Of a stretch of 36,750 nt of DNA, positions 30,756-36,750 are shown piece after piece. This stretch comes from an uncultured Oscillospiraceae bacterium (GTDB lineage: Bacteria > Bacillota > Clostridia > Oscillospirales > Oscillospiraceae). The position numbers and the translations under genes are program-made. The notes below the pieces were generated by a model. It was not told the DNA's origin. It ran no database searches and worked only from the letters and a program-made list of their open reading frames with translations. Every line of letters starts with the position of its first letter. Position 1 is the first letter of the stretch. The stretch lies in NCBI GenBank assembly GCA_944385065.1, contig CALWVX010000001.1:1-36750 (forward strand), written 5' to 3'.

Positions 30756-31994
30756 CTATCGGCGGCTGACCTCCACCACCACGGTATATTCTCCAATGAC
30801 GCCCACCGAACCGGCGGCGTCCAGATAGACCCGGGCGGGCACGGAAATCTGCCCGGTACTGGTGATGTTGGAGACGTCGGCCACGATGCGCAGCTGGCTG
30901 GCGTCAATATTGGCCAGATCTTCCGCCCGTCCCCGGACCGTCACCTGCCGCGTCTGGGTCACCGCGTCCGCCCGATAGCCGGCGGGCGGCTCAGTCAGGG
31001 AAATATTATCTACCTCAAATACGGCCGTGTCCAGCCCCTCCACCGTCACGGTCACCGTAGCGGTGGTCTCTCCGCTCACATTCTCCAGGCTGGGGTCCAG
31101 GGAAATGGGGAAGGTGAATGTGTTGGTGCCCACCACCTGAGACAGGTTCACGCTCCCGATGGACAGCTGGGTCAAGCTGGCCATGTCCTCCTCAGAGCCG
31201 GAGACGGTGATGGTGCTCGGCTCAATGGAATAGGTGATGTCATCGGTGGTCGCACCGCCGCCGGGCAGGAAGTTCACCACCAGCTCCACCTCTCGCTCCA
31301 CCACGACCGGGACCACAACATAGGCGGTCTGGGCGCTGAGCGTGACGCTCAGATCGGTCAGGGGATTGCCTTCGCTGTCCAACAGCGTCAAAGGCAAATC
31401 GCCGGTGTATTGTTCCGACAGGTTCTCGTTGTTCAAAACGGCCACCACCCGGGACACCCGGCTGACCTCTTCCACCGGACCGCTGACCGTTACCGTCGCG
31501 GGCTCGATAGCGGGCACTCCCATCTGATAACCCTCGGCCACCTGGCCGTTCAGCTGGAACTCCACATTAAAGGTGCTGGTATACAATTCCTCCACCGTCA
31601 CAGTGATGGAAGACGGATTCCGCTCCAGAACCACAACATCGTCCGTGTTGAAATTGGTGGGCCATGTCGGCTGACTCAGCGTCACCCGGTTCTCCCCCAG
31701 TGTGCACCGGGACACGTCCAGCGTGACATAGATGTCGTCCCGATAGCGCAGAAGGTTGGTGATGACACTGGAGGGCGCCTCCACCCGCAGGTCCACCGTC
31801 TCATCGGACACCTCAGCCACCGTCAGGCCCTGGCTGGTCAGCACGCTGGTCCCCGTTGTCACCACCCGCACGTTTCGGATGGTCTGGGTATCCGTGGGGT
31901 CCACCGTGACCCGCACATACATCCAGAAAAGCAGCGCCAGAATGATGGAGCACAGGACATAGACCCATCTGCTCTCCCGAAGTCGATCCATCAT
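30756..31994 (-). CDS. cdaR: CdaR, YbbR-domain regulator of CdaA
   Basis: The 412-residue protein has an N-terminal membrane anchor (WVYVLCSIILALLFWMYVRV, about residues 10-29). Four YbbR-type beta-rich repeats follow outside the cell, seen as recurring 'TVTGPVEEVSRVSRVVA', 'TVSGSEEDMASLTQLSI' and 'TVRGRAEDLANIDASQL' segments. CdaR binds CdaA in the membrane and tunes c-di-AMP synthesis. Its start overlaps the cdaA stop (ATGA), so the two are translationally coupled. The usual third partner gene, glmM, is not next to it here. Confidence 0.96.
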   Translation of the reverse strand: MMDRLRESRWVYVLCSIILALLFWMYVRVTVDPTDTQTIRNVRVVTTGTSVLTSQGLTVAEVSDETVDLRVEAPSSVITNLLRYRDDIYVTLDVSRCTLGENRVTLSQPTWPTNFNTDDVVVLERNPSSITVTVEELYTSTFNVEFQLNGQVAEGYQMGVPAIEPATVTVSGPVEEVSRVSRVVAVLNNENLSEQYTGDLPLTLLDSEGNPLTDLSVTLSAQTAYVVVPVVVEREVELVVNFLPGGGATTDDITYSIEPSTITVSGSEEDMASLTQLSIGSVNLSQVVGTNTFTFPISLDPSLENVSGETTATVTVTVEGLDTAVFEVDNISLTEPPAGYRADAVTQTRQVTVRGRAEDLANIDASQLRIVADVSNITSTGQISVPARVYLDAAGSVGVIGEYTVVVEVSRR

Positions 31995-32878
31995 ATCCGG
32001 TCATCCTCCTTTCGCTCGCCCCCGAAGAGCTGGGAGAGCTTGGGAAGCGGGCCGCCCTTTCTGCGCTCCCGTTCCTCGTCGCTGAGCAGCTCATTGCGCA
32101 GCAGCCGCTCCAGGGTTTCAGGAGCCAGATGCCGCTTGAGCATTCCCCCCACGGCGGCAGAGATGGAACCTGTTTCTTCCGAGACAATCACCACCACCGC
32201 ATCGGAATTTTCGCTCATGCCGATACCGGCCCGGTGGCGCATGCCCAGATCCCGGCTGAGATTGACATTGGTGGACAGGGGAAGCATACAGCCTGCTCCC
32301 ACGATCCGGCCGTTTCGTACGATCACCGCTCCGTCATGGAGAGGAGCCTTGTTCCAGAACAGGTTCTTCAACAGCTCACTGGACACGGCGCAGTCCAGAG
32401 GAGTTCCGGTTTTGATAATGTCATCCAGCAGGTTCTGCCGCTCGAATACCATCAGGGCGCCCACTTTGTCCCGGGACAAATCGGCGTAGGCCTCGGTGGT
32501 CTGCTGAATGGCGCGCTCCACCTCAGCTCCATCCGACTCCTTGGACGAAGCGAACACCTGACCCAAGCGGCCGCTGCCCATCCGCTCCAGCAGGCGGCGC
32601 AGTTCCGGCTGAAATAGAATCACCAGGGCCAGGATTCCCCATTCCACCACTCGATCCAGCAGGAAGCTGGTGGCGGTCAGGCTCAGGGCATAGGACAGGA
32701 ACATGGCCAGCAGAAAGATCAAAATGCCCCGCATCACCCGGCCGGAACTGGTCTTGCGTAGCATCCACAGCAGTTTGTAGATGGCCAATGACAAAATAGC
32801 GATGTCCAGCAGGTCGCTCGGCTGGATGCGGATCATGGGAAAATATCCCTGAAACAGTGCCTGTATCGTCTCCAGCAT
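31991..32878 (-). CDS. cdaA: Diadenylate cyclase CdaA
   Basis: CdaA makes cyclic di-AMP from two ATP, a messenger that controls potassium and osmolyte uptake and is essential in many Firmicutes. The 295-residue protein has three N-terminal membrane helices (about residues 22-40, 49-68 and 79-90) and the DAC domain, with the catalytic DGA motif in APLHDGAVIV (182-184) and RHR in MRHRAGIGMSE (214-216). A longer frame goes up to 33034, but the ATG at 32878 has GAGGGGG upstream and lies just after a strong promoter whose start point excludes the longer form. It is the first gene of the long run. Confidence 0.98.
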   Translation of the reverse strand: MLETIQALFQGYFPMIRIQPSDLLDIAILSLAIYKLLWMLRKTSSGRVMRGILIFLLAMFLSYALSLTATSFLLDRVVEWGILALVILFQPELRRLLERMGSGRLGQVFASSKESDGAEVERAIQQTTEAYADLSRDKVGALMVFERQNLLDDIIKTGTPLDCAVSSELLKNLFWNKAPLHDGAVIVRNGRIVGAGCMLPLSTNVNLSRDLGMRHRAGIGMSENSDAVVVIVSEETGSISAAVGGMLKRHLAPETLERLLRNELLSDEERERRKGGPLPKLSQLFGGERKEDDRI

Positions 32879-32917
32879 GAGGCTCCCCCTCTCCCGGATA
32901 AAATTCTTCATTTTGTC

Positions 32918-32946
32918 ATTATACGATATTCCGCCGGGATTGGCAA
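32918..32946 (-). promoter_or_regulatory. Sigma-A promoter for cdaA and the following run
   Basis: On the minus strand TTGCCA (32941-32946) and a perfect TATAAT (32918-32923) are 17 bases apart. The start point should be near 32911, about 33 bases before the cdaA ATG. It is the only clear promoter seen by eye between here and rsgA, though internal ones are likely. Confidence 0.88.
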
Positions 32947-32999
32947 CATGAAAGGCCCCGGGGAAGATGAAAATTTTTTTAAATTTCCCCCTGCCGCCG

Positions 33000-33028
33000 A
33001 AAAAACAGCCGCCCGGCGGGCGGCTGTT
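33000..33028 (-). terminator. Rho-independent terminator after the class V aminotransferase
   Basis: A 10-bp stem, ACAGCCGCCC / GGGCGGCTGT (33005-33014 with 33018-33027), is followed on the minus strand by TTTTTC. It begins 3 bases from the stop codon and ends the DUF3343-aminotransferase transcript before the cdaA promoter. Confidence 0.9.
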
Positions 33029-33030
33029 CG

Positions 33031-34164
33031 TCACTGTGCCGATGCGGCGGCCAGCTCCTCCAAAATTCGAAGGAAGCGCTCCGCCTCCCGGCGGGTATTG
33101 AAGGCGGATACGCTGACCCGGACGGTCCCCGTCTCCAGCGTCCCCGCCGTTTCATGGGCCAGCGGAGCACAGTGAAGGCCGGCCCGAACGGCCACGTCCC
33201 GCCGTCCCAGCCGCTCCCCCAGCTCCTCGCAGTCCCAGTCCTTCAGCCGGAAAGAGAGCACTCCCGCCTGAGCCGACGGGTCAGAAGCCCGGAAAACCTG
33301 CGCGCCGGGCAGCTGCTCCAGCCCTTCCCCGATGATTCGGATCAGCGAGCTCTCATGGGCGGCAATGGCGGCCGTCCCCCGCCGCCGGACGAAGCGAAGT
33401 CCCTCCAGCAGACCGGCCGCTCCGGGGATATTGTGGGTTCCGGCCTCCAGCCGGTCGGGGAGAAACTCGGGCATGGTCTGCCGTCTGGACTCACTTCCCG
33501 TCCCCCCCTCCATCAGAGGGGCCGGATCCGACCCGCACAGGAGCAGGCCGGTTCCCTGGGGCCCGTAAAGCCCTTTGTGGCCCGGCATGGCGAGGAAGGC
33601 CGCCCCCAGAGCCCGGAAATCCACGTCCAGGCATCCGGCGGACTGGGAGGCGTCCACAATCAGGGGAATTCCCCGCTCCCGGCAGGCCGCGGCAATTTTC
33701 TCGATGGGCAGAATGAAGCCGAAGACGTTGGACACATGGGTGCAGACGGCAAAATCGGCCCCCTGATCCAGCTCCCGGGCAAAAGCTCTCCAGGCGGCCT
33801 CCTGATCAAACAGAGGCGAGCGGGCCGGCCGGATTTCCAGACCTGGCACGGCGTGGAGGGGCCGGGTCACCGCATTGTGCTCATACCCGGAGATCACCAC
33901 CCGTCCCCCCGGCCTGGCCAGGGTCTTGATGGCAATATTCAGTCCATGGGTGGCGTTGAAGGTGAGAACCACCCGTTCCGGATCGGACACATGGAAGAGT
34001 TTGGCCGCCTCCTCCCGGCAGGCAAAGGCTGTCCGGGCCGCCTCCATGGCGGGGCGGTGTCCCCCCCGGCCGGGGCTGGCCAGATGATTCATCGCCCAGG
34101 CGCTGGCCCGGGCCACGGAAGCGGGCTTCTGCAAAGTGGTGGCGGCACTGTCCAGATAAATCAC
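33031..34164 (-). CDS. Class V aminotransferase, cysteine desulfurase-like
   Basis: The 377-residue protein is a PLP enzyme of the NifS/Csd fold: IYLDSAATTLQKP at the N-terminus, NATHGLNIAIKTL, SGYEHNAVTRPL, DASQSAGCLDVDFRALGAAFLAMPGHKGLYGPQGTG (the PLP lysine is in GHKG), and GTHNIPG. A late cysteine in RAGLHCAPLAHETAGT sits where cysteine desulfurases have the sulfur-carrying Cys; the RxGxHCAPxAH pattern is that of the group II (SufS/CsdA/selenocysteine lyase) branch. The GTG at 34164 overlaps the DUF3343 stop (GTGA) and has a perfect AGGAGGTG 5 bases upstream; a longer frame to 34395 is the shadow of that neighbour. It probably moves sulfur or selenium onto a carrier. Confidence 0.94.
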   Translation of the reverse strand: MIYLDSAATTLQKPASVARASAWAMNHLASPGRGGHRPAMEAARTAFACREEAAKLFHVSDPERVVLTFNATHGLNIAIKTLARPGGRVVISGYEHNAVTRPLHAVPGLEIRPARSPLFDQEAAWRAFARELDQGADFAVCTHVSNVFGFILPIEKIAAACRERGIPLIVDASQSAGCLDVDFRALGAAFLAMPGHKGLYGPQGTGLLLCGSDPAPLMEGGTGSESRRQTMPEFLPDRLEAGTHNIPGAAGLLEGLRFVRRRGTAAIAAHESSLIRIIGEGLEQLPGAQVFRASDPSAQAGVLSFRLKDWDCEELGERLGRRDVAVRAGLHCAPLAHETAGTLETGTVRVSVSAFNTRREAERFLRILEELAAASAQ

Positions 34165-34415
34165 AGGGCCACCTCCTGATAGCTTCCGTTTCCGGCCGTA
34201 ATATAGATCCGCTTGGGGGAAAGGCCCGCCCGCTGGAGCACCCGCAGGGCATCCGGAAGCGCCCGCTGGGAGATGCGCACCGAGTGACTGCACCCCTCTC
34301 CGGAGATGCTCTTGGGAGAGCGGATCACCCGGGCGGTAATCCCAGATCGCTCCAGAGCGGCGGCAGTGCGCTGGGCGTAGGTGAGCGATCGGCACACGAT
34401 GAGATAATAGAGCAT
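34161..34415 (-). CDS. DUF3343 putative Se/S carrier-like protein
   Basis: The 84-residue protein starts YYLIVCRSLTYAQRTAAALE and has IRSPKSISGEGCSHSVRI and a C-terminal 'ITAGNGSYQEVAL'. The first cysteine (Cys8), the G-C-S motif and the ferredoxin-like pattern fit DUF3343, which Pfam describes as a putative Se/S carrier. It resembles a domain found at the end of YedF-type proteins of selenium-using bacteria. It is directly coupled to a cysteine desulfurase-like gene, which is the expected sulfur or selenium donor. selD and selA are not in this window, so selenium use is not shown. Confidence 0.88.
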   Translation of the reverse strand: MLYYLIVCRSLTYAQRTAAALERSGITARVIRSPKSISGEGCSHSVRISQRALPDALRVLQRAGLSPKRIYITAGNGSYQEVAL

Positions 34416-34615
34416 GGCATGGTTCCTCTCCAGCGGAGGCGGAGCCCCCGCTCAGAAATTACCGAGAGGGAGCGCCCGCGCTCCGCTCTCATCCCATGAT
34501 ATGCGCCCGCTCCCAAAAAGGACCGTGTGGATTTCCCATTTCCGCCCGCTGCCCTCCCCTTCTCACAACAGGAAAACGGCGCCTGCGCCAAAACGCTTCC
34601 CCGCTGTCTCTCCGG

Positions 34616-35104
34616 TTACCTGGCGGACCGCTCCAGCAGGCAGACTGCGTGGGCCGCCATGCCTTCACCGGAGCCGGTAAAGCCCAGCCCCTCTTCTGTG
34701 GTGGCTTTCACGTTGACCCGTCCCCGCTCCAGGCCCAGACGAGCGGCCAGGTTGTCCCGCATCCGGTCGATGTAGGGGGCCAGCTTGGGCCGCTGGGCCA
34801 AAATTGTGGCGTCCACATTGACCACCCGCCACCCCTCCCGGGCCAGCAGCCCGGCCACATGGTCCAGCAGCTTCAGGCTGTCCGCCCCGGCATAGGCCGG
34901 GTCCGTGTCCGGAAAATGACGGCCGATGTCCCCCAGGCCGGCCGCCCCCAGCAGCGCATCCATCACCGCATGGGTGAGCACATCAGCGTCCGAATGGCCC
35001 AGCAGCCCCCGCTCATAGGGAATGGTCACTCCGCCCAGAATCAGGGCCCGCCCCTCCGTCAGTCGATGCACGTCATATCCGTGCCCAATTCTCATCTCAT
35101 TCAC
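34616..35104 (-). CDS. ispF: 2-C-methyl-D-erythritol 2,4-cyclodiphosphate synthase
   Basis: IspF forms the cyclic diphosphate in the fifth step of the MEP isoprenoid pathway. The 162-residue protein begins with RIGHGYDVHRL (metal Asp and His), has HSDADVLTHAVMDALLGAAGLGDIGRHFPDTDPAY, and ends with NVKATTEEGLGFTGSGEGMAAHAVCLL, all family signatures. The GTG at 35104 overlaps the ispD stop (GTGA); an ATG at 35095 is possible. ispD and ispF are adjacent and coupled, as in many bacteria. The 200 bases after it carry only hairpins and a doubtful short frame. Confidence 0.98.
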   Translation of the reverse strand: MNEMRIGHGYDVHRLTEGRALILGGVTIPYERGLLGHSDADVLTHAVMDALLGAAGLGDIGRHFPDTDPAYAGADSLKLLDHVAGLLAREGWRVVNVDATILAQRPKLAPYIDRMRDNLAARLGLERGRVNVKATTEEGLGFTGSGEGMAAHAVCLLERSAR

Positions 35105-35835
35105 AGCAGTCCCTCTTCTCTCGCCTGTAAGACGGCCTCCCCCAGCACCAGGTCCAGGGGGGTAGTGATTTTCAGATTCTCCCGACTGCCCGGGGTCAGG
35201 GTGACGGGCATTCCCAACCGCTCCACCGCCCCGCAGTCGTCGGTGAGCAGCTCCCCGTCATCCAGCGCCTTCTGGGTGGCGGCCCGGATCAGCCCCGCTT
35301 CAAACACCTGGGGAGTCTGAACCGCCCGCAGGGCGGCGCGATCCACCGAGCCCGCCGAGCGGCCGTCCTCCCACCGCTTGATGGTGTCCACCACCTCGAC
35401 CGCCGGTGCTGCGGCTCCGGAGGCGGCGGCGGCTTCCACCGCCGCCCGGATCACCTCCTGGGACACCAGAGGTCTGGCCCCGTCATGGATGGCGATCAAA
35501 GCCGCATCCGGGTCCACCTCCCGCAGTCCCGCCTGCACCGAGTGGATTCTTTCTTTCCCCCCGATCACCACCTTGGTCACCTTGTCCAGTGCATACTCCC
35601 GGCACAGGCGGCCCACCTCCACCAGAAGGTCCTCCCGGGTGACCACCACAATCTCCCGGACACAGGGGCTGTCCTGCAGTGCCGCCAGGGTGCGGACCAG
35701 CACCGGCACATCCCCCAGAGGCGCCAGCACCTTGTCCACCCCCTCCATCCGCCGGGCGCTGCCTGCGGCCACCACCACAGCGGAGCACACAGGGGGCATT
35801 TTTTTCTTTTTCCATCGGGAAAACAGGCCGCTCAT
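35101..35835 (-). CDS. ispD: 2-C-methyl-D-erythritol 4-phosphate cytidylyltransferase
   Basis: IspD couples MEP to CTP. The 244-residue protein has the nucleotide-binding loop AVVVAAGSARRMEGVDKVLAPLG (about residues 20-42), VIGGKERIHSVQAGL, IHDGARPLVSQEVI, VEVVDTIKRW, RAALRAVQTPQVFEAGLI and TDDCGAVERLGMPVTLTPGSRENLKITTPLDL. A short lysine-rich lead (SRWKKKKMPP) precedes the domain. The ATG at 35835 is preceded by AAGGGGAG. A strong terminator separates it from carD, so it probably starts a new transcript with ispF, though I see no clear promoter in the 25 bases between that terminator and the start. Confidence 0.97.
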   Translation of the reverse strand: MSGLFSRWKKKKMPPVCSAVVVAAGSARRMEGVDKVLAPLGDVPVLVRTLAALQDSPCVREIVVVTREDLLVEVGRLCREYALDKVTKVVIGGKERIHSVQAGLREVDPDAALIAIHDGARPLVSQEVIRAAVEAAAASGAAAPAVEVVDTIKRWEDGRSAGSVDRAALRAVQTPQVFEAGLIRAATQKALDDGELLTDDCGAVERLGMPVTLTPGSRENLKITTPLDLVLGEAVLQAREEGLL

Positions 35836-35860
35836 GGGATTCTCTCCCCTTTCACAGGAT

Positions 35861-35883
35861 AAAAAAGGGGCCGGCGGCCCCTT
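35861..35883 (-). terminator. Rho-independent terminator of carD
   Basis: AAGGGGCC (35865-35872) pairs with GGCCCCTT (35876-35883) around a 3-base loop, followed on the minus strand by TTTTTT (35861-35866). It is about 38 bases past the carD stop. Confidence 0.93.
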
Positions 35884-35921
35884 CCATGTTTCTCATTCAA
35901 TTTATTCCACTTTCTGCTTGT

Positions 35922-36398
35922 TCATGCCAGGGCAGTATCCAGGGCGGCCTCCGCCGCCTCATAGGTCAGGCTCTTCGCCAGAACCAGTTCGGAGATCAGG
36001 ATCTGCTTGGCCGAGTGAAGCATCTTCCGCTCGCCGGTGGACAGCCCCCGGGCGTGGTCACGGGCGGTAAGTCCCTTGATCACCCAGGCCACCTCCAGCA
36101 GATTTCCGCTTTTCATCCGCTCCATATTCTCCCGGTAACGATGGTTCCAGTTGGCGGTCATTTCCACCTGAATTCCAGGGATGGCGGCCAGAACCCGGTC
36201 CGCCTGCTCTCCGTCCACAATGGGGCGCAGTCCGACTTCGTCGCTGCTGTCCGTGGGGACCATGACCACCATGGAACGGTTGGGCAGCTTCAGGATATAG
36301 TAATCCCGAACCACTCCGCCCACCTTCTTCTGGACGATACTCTCCACCACGCCCGCCCCATGCATGGGGTGGACCACCTTATCCCCTACCTGAAACAC
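35922..36398 (-). CDS. carD: CarD family transcription regulator (CdnL/CarD)
   Basis: The 158-residue protein begins with the CarD RNA-polymerase-interaction domain (FQVGDKVVHPMHGAGVVESI, IVQKKVGGVVRDYYILKLPN, about residues 2-60). A helical domain follows, with RYRENMERMKSGNLLEVAWVIKGL, STGERKMLHSAKQILISEL and a final AAEAALDTAL. CarD-type proteins bind the beta subunit and stabilise open complexes, often at rRNA promoters. Start GTG at 36398 with GCGAGG upstream. It is a single-gene transcript with its own promoter and terminator. Confidence 0.97.
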   Translation of the reverse strand: MFQVGDKVVHPMHGAGVVESIVQKKVGGVVRDYYILKLPNRSMVVMVPTDSSDEVGLRPIVDGEQADRVLAAIPGIQVEMTANWNHRYRENMERMKSGNLLEVAWVIKGLTARDHARGLSTGERKMLHSAKQILISELVLAKSLTYEAAEAALDTALA

Positions 36399-36453
36399 CC
36401 GAAACCTCGCTTTCTCTCCCTCGCGCTGACGCGATCCATCAATTTACAGTTGT

Positions 36454-36482
36454 ATTATATCAATTTTATCCAGCTTTTGCAA
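36454..36482 (-). promoter_or_regulatory. Sigma-A promoter for carD
   Basis: TTGCAA (36477-36482) and perfect TATAAT (36454-36459) are 17 bases apart on the minus strand, in an AT-rich stretch. The leader to the carD GTG would be about 50 bases. Confidence 0.88.
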
Positions 36483-36570
36483 GTTAAAATCCTGTCTTTT
36501 CCATGAAAACGGCTTGATTTTAACCATTTTTTACATGCTGTTGGCAATTTTGACGAGAGATCAGGCCGGC

Positions 36571-36610
36571 AAAAAACAAAAAGAGCGGGTCCCGCATATG
36601 CGGGACCCGC
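36571..36610 (-). terminator. Rho-independent terminator of the aminotransferase gene
   Basis: GCGGGTCCCGCA (36585-36596) and TGCGGGACCCGC (36599-36610) form a perfect 26-bp palindrome with TA at its centre. On the minus strand it is followed by TCTTTTTGTTTTTTG. It lies 45 bases past the stop of the partial gene at the window edge. Confidence 0.95.
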
Positions 36611-36655
36611 CTTCCACACGGCTCGTCTGAGTCAGGCGCAGCCATTCCATATTTC

Positions 36656-36750
36656 TTACACCGTCTCGCCCTTCAGGAAGCGCTCCAGCCGGTCCAGGCC
36701 CTCCCGGATATTCTCCCGGGACGTGGCATAAGACCAGCGCACGAAGTCGG
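36656..36750 (-). CDS. PLP-dependent aminotransferase, C-terminal end only
   Basis: Thirty-one codons, ending in TAA at 36656-36658, read FVRWSYATSRENIREGLDRL and then ERFLKGETV. The 'FVR.SYA.S.ENI.EGL.RL' ending is that of class I/II aminotransferases of the AspC/PatA type, where the Arg binds the substrate carboxylate. The rest of the gene is outside the window, so the exact substrate cannot be told. It is followed by a strong terminator and is therefore transcribed separately from carD. Confidence 0.85.
   Translation of the reverse strand, partial: DFVRWSYATSRENIREGLDRLERFLKGETV

Noticed and set aside
30429..32489. A 686-codon plus-strand open frame opposite cdaR and cdaA
   Set aside because: It is a shadow of two well-recognised genes, with no start signal or motif.
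34325..34591. An 88-codon minus-strand frame between ispF and DUF3343
   Set aside because: It overlaps the DUF3343 gene in another frame and has low-complexity Arg/Ser/Gly composition and no recognised domain.

Overview
The window comes from a GC-rich, endospore-forming member of the Clostridia. It most resembles the Oscillospiraceae (Flavonifractor/Intestinimonas/Lawsonibacter type). This rests on sporulation genes (yunB, spoIVA, sipL, spoVM), a Firmicutes-type gmk-rpoZ-priA-def-fmt-rsmB-rlmN-stp-prkC-rsgA run, a type A RNase P RNA, the MEP isoprenoid genes and Clostridia-type families such as DUF5685 and DUF3343. Placement below class level is inference. Apart from rnpB and one secreted-protein gene, every gene lies on the minus strand. 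Nothing resembles a prophage, CRISPR array, tRNA or IS transposase.

Layout from left to right (transcription runs right to left): (1) 1-4602: a cut DUF3788 gene, an EamA-type transporter, ligA, a VanZ-family gene and yunB. (2) 4673-10486: murD followed by three tandem, divergent M42 metallopeptidases, then a PLP-dependent methionine gamma-lyase-like gene. A sigma-A promoter precedes murD. (3) 10619-12271, plus strand: rnpB with clear promoter and terminator, then a secreted stalk-domain/PepSY-repeat protein. (4) 12348-15731: a spore-coat-anchoring cluster of spoVM (a 23-codon gene), sipL and spoIVA. (5) 15808-16062: a compact array of hairpins with MITE-like ends, flanked by two identical 26-bp hairpins. 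(6) 16077-32946: an 18-gene co-directional run starting at a near-consensus promoter: cdaA, cdaR, rseC-like, DUF5685, J-domain/TPR protein, membrane protein, yicC, remA, gmk, rpoZ, priA, def, fmt, rsmB, rlmN, stp, prkC, rsgA. No gap exceeds about 70 bp. (7) 33000-36750: a class V aminotransferase/DUF3343 pair, ispD-ispF, carD with its own promoter and terminator, and the 3' end of a PLP aminotransferase.

Functionally, region 4 holds the parts that build the base of the spore coat: SpoVM senses forespore curvature, SpoIVA polymerises on it, and SipL links SpoIVA to the rest of the coat. In Bacillus subtilis spoVM also lies a short way downstream of prpC-prkC-rsgA, so the order seen here is partly ancestral. 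Region 6 joins c-di-AMP synthesis, translation start and ribosome maturation genes, and the PASTA kinase/phosphatase pair in one transcription direction. Nine gene junctions are 4-bp NTGA overlaps, which suggests widespread translational coupling.

The observations most worth following up are the unannotated spoVM and its linkage to sipL and spoIVA, the hairpin array, and the DUF5685/J-domain/membrane-protein trio. The DUF5685 protein carries two aspartate-rich motifs that resemble those of all-alpha isoprenoid synthases.
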